From NCBI RefSeq assembly GCF_001499655.1, contig NZ_LN879502.1:868001-932000 (forward strand): DNA of 64,000 nucleotides, given 5' to 3'. Within the stretch, counting starts at the first letter, position 1, and each line of letters opens with the position of its first letter. A program made the translations under genes and the position numbers. The notes under the pieces were generated by a model. The model was not told the DNA's origin and ran no database searches. It was given only the letters and a program-made list of their open reading frames with translations. Origin of the DNA: Candidatus Protochlamydia naegleriophila. Its GTDB lineage: Bacteria; Chlamydiota; Chlamydiia; Chlamydiales; Parachlamydiaceae. Of the stretch, positions 45,370 through 54,521 are shown piece after piece.

Positions 45370-45915
45370 TTATTTCCCCATTCCTGCAATCGAGGCTCGC
45401 TTGGGTTTATCTTCGTATTTCATTGCCTGAGTCGCAAGAGTCAGATAGCGATTCGACTCGTCTAAATAAATTTGCATCTTTTGCGTGTGCTGCTTATTTT
45501 CTTTATCCCAAGAATCGGTGCTCAAACCTAAATTTTGCAAGAGGCGGTCTTTTTCGTCCGAGCTAAATTTAGACTTGCATAAAGGATTCTCATCTGTCGA
45601 TTTGGGATCCATCGGAATGTTGATCCCCATTTCTTTAGCCACACGCAACTTTTCCAAAAGCCCAGGCTTTTGCGAAATGTCTAACTCGCCGTTGCTATCG
45701 ATGGAACTATTGAGTTCTTGCATGATTTCTTGCACCAACTTGATCTTTTGCTGGCGCTGCGTCACTTCGGCGGCTAAGACGTCGATTTTGCTCTTCATTT
45801 CTTTGCCTTGCTGGGCATAAAACTTCACGGCCTCAATCGTTACGGGCGTCGACAAGATCTCATGGGTAGGTAATCTAATCGCTATATCTTCCTCGATCAT
45901 TTTAGTGCCTGCCAT
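45370..45915 (-). CDS. Unknown protein, first gene of the type III translocator operon
   Basis: 181 residues, mostly helical and charged, with coiled-coil likelihood (about 30-70 and 140-170), no signal peptide. In C. trachomatis the same operon contains CT577, a small protein of unknown function; this could be its counterpart by position, but I cannot show similarity. It has a strong AGGAGG ribosome-binding site and lies at the head of the operon. Possible roles include a secreted early substrate or a co-chaperone. Confidence 0.72.
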   Translation of the reverse strand: MAGTKMIEEDIAIRLPTHEILSTPVTIEAVKFYAQQGKEMKSKIDVLAAEVTQRQQKIKLVQEIMQELNSSIDSNGELDISQKPGLLEKLRVAKEMGINIPMDPKSTDENPLCKSKFSSDEKDRLLQNLGLSTDSWDKENKQHTQKMQIYLDESNRYLTLATQAMKYEDKPKRASIAGMGK

Positions 45916-45968
45916 AAACTCCTCCTGAAAAATGCTTGTTCGTCTAAATTATTAAACTAATAATATAA

Positions 45969-45997
45969 TAAGTATCACTAATTGTATCAGGTGTAAA
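45969..45997 (-). promoter_or_regulatory. Candidate promoter of the translocator operon
   Basis: On the minus strand TTTACA (45992-45997), 17-base spacer, TACTTA (45969-45974), about 55 bases before the first ATG. Surrounding sequence is A+T-rich. Pattern match only. Confidence 0.3.
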
Positions 45998-46141
45998 TAA
46001 TAAAGTAAATAAGTTTAGAGACAATTTAAAAAAATCAATTGTTAATTTTGCGTAAAGAAGAGCACTGAAGACTTTTATTGAAAAGAAGCGTTAAATGGTT
46101 TGTAGATTGATTCAGGATGGTTTTTGAGCGAGCTGACGCAA

Positions 46142-48538
46142 TTATTCTTCTTTTTCATCTTTATCTTCAGAACTTTGTCTTTGTGTATTTAAATTTTTTA
46201 ATTGATTGGTTGCTCGATTTAAATTATTGAGGGTTTGGTTGAATTGGTGCATGGATTCGATGATTTCGGTTTTTTCTTTGGCCTCTTTAGAGCGCGGTTC
46301 GTTGGAGAAAATTCTACGGCTGCGGGGTTGGGCTGAGATCAAGGCTTCTTTGTTTTGAACCAGATGGCTCATGAAAGGAGTCAAGATGCGTAGTTCGTTG
46401 GCGGCTTGATTCAACTCTTGGATGGTTTTGTGGAATTGGTGAATGGATTCGCTTGTTTGTTGAGCCGTTTGGCTGAGCTGGGAAATCGATTCATTGATTT
46501 GTTCGGCCCCAGTCGATTGGGCCTGCATTCCCTGATTGACCAATTCAAACCGGGCCGTAAAGGCTTGAACCTGTTCGATGATGGTTGTAAATTGTCCACT
46601 CACTTTGCCTACTTGCTCGACTCCGTTGCGAATTTCCTGGGTAAAATCGTCTACCCCCATGACACTTGACGAAACGGCAGTCATAATTTCGTTGACCATT
46701 TTTTCGATATCGAGAGTTGAGATGGCAGTTTGGTCTGCCAGGCGGCGGATTTCTCTTGCGATGACGGCAAAGCTTCGACCATATTCACCCGCTTTTTCGG
46801 CTTCAATCGATGCATTGAGCGAGAGAAGATTGGTCTGGTCGGCGACTTTGGTTATCGTGGTGATGACGCTCGTAATATTGCCAGCCTTCTCGTTCAAGAT
46901 GGCGAGTTTGGCTGCAATATTGCTCGAGGCATCGACCATTTGCCTCATGATCGTTTCCATGTTGCTTAGCGAATCCTTTCCTTTGAGGGCGAGGCCTGAT
47001 GTCTGCTCTGCTACCCGATTGACGTCGTTCATAGTCGTCGCAAATTCTTTGGCTGTAGAGGAAATTTCATTGGCGGCAATGGCGATTTCGCGCGTCGTTG
47101 CCTCTTGTTCGACGATGATGATTTCCTGTTCTTTGGATGCTGAGGCAATTTCGGTTGCCGAATTGGAAAGGACAATGCCGATTTGTTGCAACCGGCCAAT
47201 GATGGCCTCAAAGTTTTCTGCCATTTGATTGAACGATTGAGCAACTTGGTCAAATTCGGTTTGGTTATTGCGAACTTGAATGCGAGCGGTTAGATCTCCA
47301 TTGGATAAAGCCGTTGTGGCATCTAATAACTCGTATAGGTGGTTGATCAGTTCGCCAAGCTTTTGGGCCATGCGATTAAAAGCTACGCCTTGCCGCCCCA
47401 CTTCGTCGTCATAGGGAAGAGAAGAGATGCGGATGGATAAATTTCCATCGGTAAAACTATTGGTGGCTTCTGTGAGATCGAGTAGGCGATTGGTTACTTT
47501 ATGCGTGACCGATAAGCCTAAATAAAAGATGAAAGCGAGATAGATAAAGGTGAGCACGAGGACTAGCCAGAGCTGAAAATAGGTTTGATCTTTTCCTTGC
47601 GAGTAAAATGACTTGAGGTCTTGCAGTCCAAGATCCCATAACTGAGATCCTGAAAGAAAGGCCGTTTCACTCTCTGATGCTAACTGACCGCTATTAATTT
47701 CTTGATTGTTCTCATTTAAGACTTTGGACTCGACTAAATTGACAAAGCTTTCATTCGTTTTGATGTATTGGTCGATGGCATTGAACAGTGCCGGAATGGT
47801 AGGTTCTTGAGAATTTGCGTAGTAGTTCGTGATGGTTTTCAAATAATTGATGTTTGAGTGTATGTAATTGATTAAATTGCTGATTTCAAGGCGCTGTTCT
47901 GTGGTTGGATGAGCTAAATATTTTTCACTAGTTAAAGTAAGCAACGAAAGATCTTCTTGTAAAAAGGGAAGACGCATGAAAAGGCGCCTGGTTGTTTCGT
48001 AGATTGTGCTTGAGGTCGAAAAAAAAGGAGTTTCCTTATCTCCTAGCAAATTGAGTTGAATAAGCAGCGATTCGATGAGGACATTATGCTGCGCTTCACT
48101 TTCGTCGGGAGAAAGGTTTGAGTTATTTTGTTTCAGAACCTTCCATTTGTTTTCAAATTCTTCAAGATCCATCGATGTTTTAACAGAGCCTGATTGTTCC
48201 TCTAATTGTTTTAGGCGTGCCTGTTGATTGGCAATGATTTGCCATGATTGATCGATTTGCGCCTCTAGTGTGTTGAGATCGGGAAGCTTTTTTGTTTGCT
48301 GGCGATTGGATAAGAGGCGGTGTTTTTGAATTTGATTGACTAATGTTTTTAAGCTTCCTTCCTCGTTCAATCTTTCAATTTGGTGCTCAATCAAATGGAT
48401 ATTGCGCAGGTGGTCTGTAATCCAAAAATAGGTGAGCGGAAGAGGGGCTAGGCAGAAAAGGGTACTGATGAGCGTATAGGTGCTAACATAGCTTAGGTTA
48501 TTAAATATCCAGCGATAGAATGAAGAAAGGTTGGTCAT
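46142..48538 (-). CDS. Methyl-accepting chemotaxis protein-like receptor
   Basis: 798 residues. Two membrane helices (about 15-38 and 322-345) enclose a ~280-residue helical periplasmic region. HAMP domains follow (about 345-395 and 395-450), then the MCP signalling coiled coil (about 480-715) with the hairpin tip 'GRSFAVIAREIRRLADQT' (about 584-601), which binds CheW/CheA in classical systems. The tail is Asn/Gln/Lys-rich. No CheA, CheW or flagellar gene is visible in this window, so it may feed a two-component or other pathway. The next gene upstream (ruvB) is divergent and distant. Confidence 0.92.
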   Translation of the reverse strand: MTNLSSFYRWIFNNLSYVSTYTLISTLFCLAPLPLTYFWITDHLRNIHLIEHQIERLNEEGSLKTLVNQIQKHRLLSNRQQTKKLPDLNTLEAQIDQSWQIIANQQARLKQLEEQSGSVKTSMDLEEFENKWKVLKQNNSNLSPDESEAQHNVLIESLLIQLNLLGDKETPFFSTSSTIYETTRRLFMRLPFLQEDLSLLTLTSEKYLAHPTTEQRLEISNLINYIHSNINYLKTITNYYANSQEPTIPALFNAIDQYIKTNESFVNLVESKVLNENNQEINSGQLASESETAFLSGSQLWDLGLQDLKSFYSQGKDQTYFQLWLVLVLTFIYLAFIFYLGLSVTHKVTNRLLDLTEATNSFTDGNLSIRISSLPYDDEVGRQGVAFNRMAQKLGELINHLYELLDATTALSNGDLTARIQVRNNQTEFDQVAQSFNQMAENFEAIIGRLQQIGIVLSNSATEIASASKEQEIIIVEQEATTREIAIAANEISSTAKEFATTMNDVNRVAEQTSGLALKGKDSLSNMETIMRQMVDASSNIAAKLAILNEKAGNITSVITTITKVADQTNLLSLNASIEAEKAGEYGRSFAVIAREIRRLADQTAISTLDIEKMVNEIMTAVSSSVMGVDDFTQEIRNGVEQVGKVSGQFTTIIEQVQAFTARFELVNQGMQAQSTGAEQINESISQLSQTAQQTSESIHQFHKTIQELNQAANELRILTPFMSHLVQNKEALISAQPRSRRIFSNEPRSKEAKEKTEIIESMHQFNQTLNNLNRATNQLKNLNTQRQSSEDKDEKEE

Positions 48539-49312
48539 GCTCTTTCCTTAGGCCGAAAACACATTTAGCCGTGCGCGTTCATTGGATAAAAACAAATGGC
48601 TGAGGTTTTATTTATACATAAAAAAACGAGGGATGTTTTTCAATGAAAATGAGGAATGGGGGAGGATTGAGTGAGGCTGGATAACTATTGTTTAAGACAA
48701 GCTGTCCTTGAAAGCAGCTTGCAGCTCTTATTTCACTCGAACGCGTTTTCATCAATATTGAAATGTTTGTAAATATTTTCAACCTTTGTATTAATTTAAA
48801 ATTGTTGCTGCGAATGTGAGCTGTTATTGCCAACAGGTTTAAAAATCAAAGAAATAGGTTTTCGATAAATTTGCGGTCAAATGCAGATGGGCGGCTTGAG
48901 CCTTCGTTGAAGGTTTAGTGAATTTCCGAGTGGAAAGATGGAAAAGATGGCATAATAGGTTCACAATTTAATAATCTTTTTTATGCGTTTAATTAGTGAT
49001 TTCATTTAATGTTCGAGAACTTTGATTTTAATCCTCCCTATTCTGTATTCTGTATTTTCCCAGCTCGATTTAATAGTTAAAACTGATTTCTGAGTACCTA
49101 TTCTTACAACCAAATGGTTTTGCGATTTCGTTCTCAAGCTCTTTGGCGCGAAGGTTCTATTTTTCTTTGAAAATCCCCTTCAGGAAAAAGTGAGCCGATA
49201 TGGTTTGCTTAAGGTGGACTCAGGTTGATTTGTGAATGGGAAAGATGTTTATTTTTAACAAGCCTCTTTTGGGCTTTAATTGCCACCATGCAGTGTGAAG
49301 GACTTTGTGGAG
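48539..49312. other. Long interval without a convincing gene
   Basis: Divergent upstream region of the MCP gene and ruvB. A minus-strand frame of 73 codons (48612-48833) has no ribosome-binding site or family pattern. There is a small hairpin near 49260-49272 (AAGCC..GGCTT) followed by TTTAATT, close to the ruvB start. Otherwise nothing seen. Confidence 0.45.
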
Positions 49313-50302
49313 ATGAGTAAAAATTTTATAGAGTCTTCCTTGACAAAGCAAGAGCTCTCTTTTGAAGTTCCTTTGCGTCCGCAATGCTTAACCGATTTTG
49401 TGGGACAAGATCCTATTCGAGAGCGCCTGGAAGTCCACGTCGAGGCTGCCAAGCAGCGAGGGGAGACTCTTGGGCATTGTTTGTTTAGCGGTCCTCCAGG
49501 TCTTGGCAAGACAACGCTTGCTACCATCTTATCTAAAGCCATGGGAACGAATCTGGTTCTCACTTCAGGCCCTGTGATTGAAAAGGCGGGGGACCTGGCT
49601 GGGATTTTAACCAGCCTGAAAACCGGCGATGTTTTATTTATCGATGAAATTCACCGGTTAAATCGGGCCGTTGAAGAGTACTTGTACCAGGCGATGGAAG
49701 ACTTTTCTCTCGACTTAATGATCGATCATGGTCCCAATGCTCGCAGCATTCAAGTAAAGTTGAATCAATTTACTTTAGCTGGGGCCACAACCCGTTTGGG
49801 GCTTCTTTCTGAGCCTTTGCGTTCCCGATTTGCTTTTATATCGCGTTTAGAGTACTACGACCCCTTGATTTTACAGCGCATTATTCTGAGAACAAGCCGC
49901 ATTTTGAACGTTAGGATAGATGAGGATGCTGCCTTAGAAATTGCAAAGCGATCGAGGGGGACACCCCGCGTAGCCAACCATTTGCTTCGATGGGTGCGCG
50001 ATTTTGCACAAATCAAGGCTAATAATTACATCGATATCTCTGTTGCCAACCGTGCTCTTGCCATGTTGTCGATCGACGAAAAGGGGTTAGATGAAATGGA
50101 TAAGAAGATGCTGCAAACAATGATAGACCACTACAGCGGCGGCCCTGTTGGAGTGAATGCGATTGCGGCATCGATTGGAGAAGAGCCTTCAACTGTTGAA
50201 GAGGTTTACGAACCCTATTTAATTTTACAAGGGTTATTGAAGCGTACTCCAAGAGGACGTGAAGTGACCACTTTGGGCTATGAACACATGGCCAAACAAT
50301 GA
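49313..50302 (+). CDS. ruvB: Holliday junction branch-migration ATPase RuvB
   Basis: 329 residues. AAA+ motor that drives branch migration with RuvA. Walker A 'SGPPGLGKTTLA', Walker B 'VLFIDEIHRLN', sensor 1 'GATTRLGLLSEPLRSRF', arginine-finger region 'RSRFAF', and the C-terminal winged helix ending 'TTLGYEHMA' are all present. I prefer the ATG at 49313, which starts at MSKNFIESS; upstream in-frame codons from 49280 do not resemble the family. First gene of the block conserved with C. trachomatis (CT040 onward). Confidence 0.97.
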   Translation: MSKNFIESSLTKQELSFEVPLRPQCLTDFVGQDPIRERLEVHVEAAKQRGETLGHCLFSGPPGLGKTTLATILSKAMGTNLVLTSGPVIEKAGDLAGILTSLKTGDVLFIDEIHRLNRAVEEYLYQAMEDFSLDLMIDHGPNARSIQVKLNQFTLAGATTRLGLLSEPLRSRFAFISRLEYYDPLILQRIILRTSRILNVRIDEDAALEIAKRSRGTPRVANHLLRWVRDFAQIKANNYIDISVANRALAMLSIDEKGLDEMDKKMLQTMIDHYSGGPVGVNAIAASIGEEPSTVEEVYEPYLILQGLLKRTPRGREVTTLGYEHMAKQ

Positions 50303-50342
50303 AAAAACATTCAATTCAAGAATTTAACAAAGGAGAAAGCAG

Positions 50343-51206
50343 ATGATGATAGTGAGATTGCTTCTGCTCGTTCTAACGATTCTACCTTTTAGTGCGAGTT
50401 TGCATGGAGGTATCTGGAGCGATGTCGTTGATACTTTTCGAGGACGCAGCAAGCCTACCCCTCCAGTGATTCGCGTCTTAGTGACTCATGACGTCGAAAG
50501 CGTCCAGTTAGAAGTCAAAGGTAAGTACACTTTATTTGATCCCTATACCGATTCTTATATCAGCTCCCGTTTTATTGGGAAGAGCCGCCAGGTGCAGGCT
50601 TTGAGCGATGGTCTAAAATGGGGAGAGGCGTTTCCTGGACTTTATCAAATCAAGGTGAAACCTGATGATGCATCCACTGTGATGGTCGTTGATGGGAAAG
50701 AATATGGTGGTTCGATTTATGTTTATGATATTGGTGGAACGATCAGTATTGTTAATCAGGTTTTAGTCGAAGACTTCATTCGCTTGGTTTTAGCCGATTA
50801 TCAAGGGGATCACCTGCATCCAGAGATGTTGGCTGCCTTAGCCATTGTGGCTCGCACGAATGCCTATTTTCAGGCAGTCAATCCGAAAAATACCTATTGG
50901 GCGATCGATGCGCAGAAAGTGGGTTATCAAGGATTGGTTCATGTCCCTTCTGATGTTGAAGAGGCTGTACGTCTGACTCGCTACATGATTATGAGTCGAA
51001 CAGGAGTGTATGAAGGAATGGCAACACCTTTTCCTGCTCAATTAAATGGGTATGTGATTGGTGGACAGCCTAATAAAGAAATGGAAACAGCTAAGATTTC
51101 ATTAGAAGAGGCCAATAAAATGGCTGAGAATGGAGAGCATGCGGCTCAAATTTTAGCTAAGGCATTTCCTGGCACAACCATTATGCTGATGGAATACGCT
51201 AACTAA
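50343..51206 (+). CDS. SpoIID/LytB-domain protein (septal peptidoglycan lytic enzyme)
   Basis: 287 residues with an N-terminal signal peptide (1-22) and a SpoIID domain: 'VLVEDFIRLVLADYQGDHLHPEMLAALAIVART' in pieces with the conserved E/P/M-L..A..AR pattern, then 'VHVPSDVEEAVRLTRYMIM'. Chlamydial SpoIID homologs are reported to cleave glycan strands in the division-septum peptidoglycan. It directly follows ruvB, 40 bases apart, as CT041 follows CT040 in C. trachomatis. 'GGAGAAAGC' precedes the ATG. The catalytic residue is not safely identified. Confidence 0.85.
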   Translation: MMIVRLLLLVLTILPFSASLHGGIWSDVVDTFRGRSKPTPPVIRVLVTHDVESVQLEVKGKYTLFDPYTDSYISSRFIGKSRQVQALSDGLKWGEAFPGLYQIKVKPDDASTVMVVDGKEYGGSIYVYDIGGTISIVNQVLVEDFIRLVLADYQGDHLHPEMLAALAIVARTNAYFQAVNPKNTYWAIDAQKVGYQGLVHVPSDVEEAVRLTRYMIMSRTGVYEGMATPFPAQLNGYVIGGQPNKEMETAKISLEEANKMAENGEHAAQILAKAFPGTTIMLMEYAN

Positions 51207-51214
51207 TCACTTTA

Positions 51215-51255
51215 TCGATTGAGAGGAGATTGTTAGCCAATCCTCTCTCAATCGA
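51215..51255. terminator. Bidirectional terminator-like hairpin
   Basis: 18-base arms (51215-51232 and 51238-51255) match at 16 positions, 5-base loop; between convergent spoIID-like and glgX genes. Confidence 0.7.
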
Positions 51256-51312
51256 TCGCTTGCTTCGATTCTATTTTTTCATTATTTATCTGCTCAAAAA
51301 AAGACGTCCTAC

Positions 51313-53376
51313 TTAAGGCTCTGCTACTGCCTGTAACATGATGGATGTATACGAGGGGATGCGAATGCTTGTTGAGATGACTCGTTTGCGATAGCCTTCC
51401 TCGTAGTAATCTTCTGGTGGAGGATTATGCGTGTTAACCACGCAGACCCAATGCTTACCTTCTGCTGGCTGAGGAATAGTAACCATTAAAGGTGTATGCG
51501 AGGCGTTGAAGGCGACGTAAAGATCGGGTCCTTGATCGGGAATGTTTAGGGAAAAGGCGACAAAGCGATTGTCATTTTCCCATTCCGGATGCAGGGGAGT
51601 CGTTCCATGCCAAGAGACGCTGGAATCATCCAAGAAGGTGTCTCTCCCAAGCAGGCTATATCCTTTTCTGAAGGCAATCAAGGAGCGGAAAAAGCGGGAA
51701 AATCCGGGCCGATTTTCTAGGTTGTTCCATAAAAACCAGTTAAGTTCATTATCTTGACACCACGTATTGTTGTTGCCATTCCTTGTGTGCGCATACTCAT
51801 CGCCCATTAAGATCATGGGAATGCCTTGCGATACCATGAGCGCGAGGAAAAAATTTCTAATTTGCCTTTCGCGCAAATAGACAATTTTTTTATTGCTCGA
51901 ATGCCCTTCGATCCCGCAGTTCCAGCTGTCGTTGTGATCAAAGCCATCCCGATTCTCTTCTCCATTCTCTAGATTATGCTTTTCATTATAGGTTACCAGA
52001 TCGGCCAGGCTGAAGCCGTCATGAGCCGTGATAAAATTGATGCTACAGCAAGGGGTGCCCCGCCATCCATACATGTCTTGTGATCCACTTAAGGCTGTTG
52101 CAAAGGCTGTTTTATGATCAGACGTTCCTTTAATGAAGCGCCGCACAACGTCGCGGTAGCGTCCATTCCACTCGGCCCAGCGGCTGGTATGGTAGAATCC
52201 TCCAACTTGGTAGAGCCCACCCGCATCCCAGGCTTCGGCGATGAGTTTCGTTTCAGACAAAATGGGGTCTCGGGAAATCGCTTCGATGAGAGGGGCGTTG
52301 TTCAAAGGGGCTCCATTTTCTGCACGGCTCATGATAGAGGCGAGGTCGAAGCGGAAACCGTCGACATGCATCTCTGTTACCCAATAGCGTAGAGAGGCTA
52401 TGATGAATTCTATCACAGTGGGGTGGTTACTATTAATCGTATTGCCGCACCCTGAAAAATTAAGATAATTGTCGCCTTCCATCATGTAGTAGGCTGAGCG
52501 ATCAAATCCCCGGAATGTGAGGGTTGGGCCCATTTCATTACCCTCGAAGGTGTGATTGTAGACGACATCTAGAATGACCTCAATGCCATTGCGATGCAAT
52601 TCCTTGACCATTGTTTTAAATTCAAGAATTGCCTTGTCTTGATTCATTTCGCTTGCGTAGCGATTCATGGGAGAAAAAAAATTGACCGTAGAATAGCCGA
52701 AGTAGTTGACGAGCTTTTGTTTTGTTTTGGGGTTTTGCTGCATCACTTCGGTTTCATTGAACTCATAGACAGGCATCAATTCGAGTGCGTTGACTCCAAG
52801 CTCTTTTAAGTAAGGAATCTTTTCAATGATTCCCAAGAACGTGCCAGGATGCTGGACTGCGCTCGATTCATCACGAGTAAATCCGCGCACATGCATCTCG
52901 TAAAGGATGAGATCTTTGAAAGGCAGGCGGGGATGCTTAACTCCTTCCCAATCGAATGGAGAAGAGGTAAGAGTCATTTTTCCAAGCGGACGGTAGATCT
53001 CTTTCACGCCTGGCCTGCCTCCCCAACTGGTATGGCTGACAACAGCTTTGGCGTAAGGATCGAGCAATAGGTGGGCGTCTGCAGACCCAATTGGAGTGAC
53101 ACGATAAGCATAGACTGTAAAAGGAGGTAAGTTGCGGATTAGGACATGCCACACATCGCCCGTTTTATGAAGGGCTGGATCAAGCTCAATTTCTTTAAAA
53201 GGTGTCAAGGTATTATTTTCTAAAAATAAGCAGAGAGAAAGTTTTTCAGCTTCTTTGGCGTAAACGGCAAAATTGACCCCTCCTTGATAGTCACTCGTGC
53301 CGAATGGATAGGGAATGCCAGCAGTCACTTCCAAGTCGATTTCAGATTTGACGGGCAAAATGGCTTGTTTTTTCAT
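51313..53376 (-). CDS. glgX: Glycogen debranching enzyme (isoamylase-type)
   Basis: 687 residues. A GH13 enzyme that hydrolyses alpha-1,6 branch points in phosphorylase-limited glycogen. N-terminal carbohydrate-binding module 48 ('GTSDYQGGVNFAVYAKEA'), then the (beta/alpha)8 barrel with the four conserved regions: 'DVVYNHT', 'VDGFRFDLAS' (nucleophile Asp), 'IAEAWDAGG' (acid Glu) and 'FITAHDGFSLADLV' (His-Asp). C-terminal beta domain. Chlamydiae store glycogen in the inclusion or in elementary bodies. Monocistronic, convergent with the spoIID-like gene. Confidence 0.96.
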   Translation of the reverse strand: MKKQAILPVKSEIDLEVTAGIPYPFGTSDYQGGVNFAVYAKEAEKLSLCLFLENNTLTPFKEIELDPALHKTGDVWHVLIRNLPPFTVYAYRVTPIGSADAHLLLDPYAKAVVSHTSWGGRPGVKEIYRPLGKMTLTSSPFDWEGVKHPRLPFKDLILYEMHVRGFTRDESSAVQHPGTFLGIIEKIPYLKELGVNALELMPVYEFNETEVMQQNPKTKQKLVNYFGYSTVNFFSPMNRYASEMNQDKAILEFKTMVKELHRNGIEVILDVVYNHTFEGNEMGPTLTFRGFDRSAYYMMEGDNYLNFSGCGNTINSNHPTVIEFIIASLRYWVTEMHVDGFRFDLASIMSRAENGAPLNNAPLIEAISRDPILSETKLIAEAWDAGGLYQVGGFYHTSRWAEWNGRYRDVVRRFIKGTSDHKTAFATALSGSQDMYGWRGTPCCSINFITAHDGFSLADLVTYNEKHNLENGEENRDGFDHNDSWNCGIEGHSSNKKIVYLRERQIRNFFLALMVSQGIPMILMGDEYAHTRNGNNNTWCQDNELNWFLWNNLENRPGFSRFFRSLIAFRKGYSLLGRDTFLDDSSVSWHGTTPLHPEWENDNRFVAFSLNIPDQGPDLYVAFNASHTPLMVTIPQPAEGKHWVCVVNTHNPPPEDYYEEGYRKRVISTSIRIPSYTSIMLQAVAEP

Positions 53377-53880
53377 GCGTCGCTCACCTGTAAATTCTTA
53401 AAGTTTCCTTCTGTCATAGCGCATTAACTGTTTTTATCCAACTTTTTAACAAAATTATTTACCAATCTGTTTTCCTCGCCTTCGTCACGATCTATTGGCA
53501 GAGAGCGAGGTGCTGGGTTAAAAGATTAGAATTAATTTGCCTCAAATTTTTGCTTATCTGTATAATTATAAAAGAGTGGGAAATTAAATATATTTTATTA
53601 ATATAAAAACAATAAATCATTTCATTCTAAAGGAATCACAAGACGTTATAGCCTATAATTAGCGGTTGTTTTTTTAAAAAGCTCGCTGATGATTGAGAGG
53701 AAATTTTATTTACTTTTAAAGTAGGGTATAGCATCTTAAGCCTGATTCACTGCGCTCTTAAGTTGGATTTGATTTTATGTATTTAAGATCTTGAGACCAA
53801 AGAAAGAGAAAAGAATAAGCTAAAAATTTTTAGATAATCAGCCACGATTGCAGGCGTTATCTAACCTTCAGGAGGTTATT
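53377..53880. other. Long A+T-rich intergenic interval
   Basis: Divergent region between glgX and the Slc1-like gene; should contain both promoters. No open frame of note. A long leader of about 100 bases may precede the Slc1-like gene. Confidence 0.45.
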
Positions 53881-54393
53881 ATGTCATTTGAGAATGCAAA
53901 AGAGAATCTTAAAGAGTTTGGAAAAGAGCTGGGTCTAGAGGGGTTAGAATTTGACGAAAATAATACGTGTATTTTAGGGATTGACGATGAGTTTTCCCTG
54001 CACTTGACGTATGAACCAAATTCAAAGCGTCTGTATTTATATTCTCCTCTTCTCGATGGGCTTCCACGCGACGAAAAGACGAAGTTAAGACTGTACGAAC
54101 GTTTGCTCGAAGGATCTATGTTAGGCGGTCAGATGGCAGGCGGCGGCGTAGGCGTGGCTGTGAAAGAAGAGCTCATCTTGATGCATTGCACACTGGACAT
54201 GGAACATGCTGTTTCATCGGCATTGCGCGCTTTTGCTCCTCTGTACGTAGAAACTGTCGAAAAATGGCGTAAGATTTGCAGCGAAGTTTCTGAAGGCAGA
54301 GATGAGGGATCGAGCACAAAAGCTACTTCTTCTTCGCCAATGCCAGGCGGACTTCAAGGCGGCAAACAAGGCCAAGGGTTTATCAAAATTTAA
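53881..54393 (+). CDS. slc1: CesT/SycE-type class I type III secretion chaperone (Slc1-like)
   Basis: 170 residues, acidic, with the alternating helix-strand pattern of CesT-family chaperones: 'LKEFGKELGLEGLEFDENNTCILGIDDEFSLHLTYE' in pieces, then 'RLYLYSPLLDGLP' and the dimerisation helix 'RLYERLLEGSML'. In C. trachomatis the gene at this place (CT043, Slc1) chaperones early effectors such as Tarp. The last ~30 residues are a low-complexity Gly/Ser tail. Clear AGGAGG 6 bases before the ATG at 53881 decides the start over the upstream frame. Confidence 0.88.
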   Translation: MSFENAKENLKEFGKELGLEGLEFDENNTCILGIDDEFSLHLTYEPNSKRLYLYSPLLDGLPRDEKTKLRLYERLLEGSMLGGQMAGGGVGVAVKEELILMHCTLDMEHAVSSALRAFAPLYVETVEKWRKICSEVSEGRDEGSSTKATSSSPMPGGLQGGKQGQGFIKI

Positions 54394-54453
54394 TCTCGCC
54401 CTTGCTACTAGATCAGAGTTAACTCGTTTAGTTCTGAAGCCTATTAGAGGTAC

Positions 54454-54514
54454 AAAATACCTGAAAGATTGGTTTCTGTTAACATCAGAAACGTATTTTT
54501 CAGGTATTTTTTTT
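54454..54514 (+). terminator. Intrinsic terminator with nested hairpins
   Basis: Outer 13-base arms (AAAATACCTGAAA and complement) surround an inner GTTTCTG/CAGAAAC stem, and a run of eight T follows. A strong terminator after the Slc1-like gene. Confidence 0.85.
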
Positions 54515-54521
54515 GTTCTTA

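Noticed and set aside
48612-48833. 73-codon minus-strand frame upstream of the MCP gene
   Set aside because: Low-complexity A+T-driven composition and no start signal.
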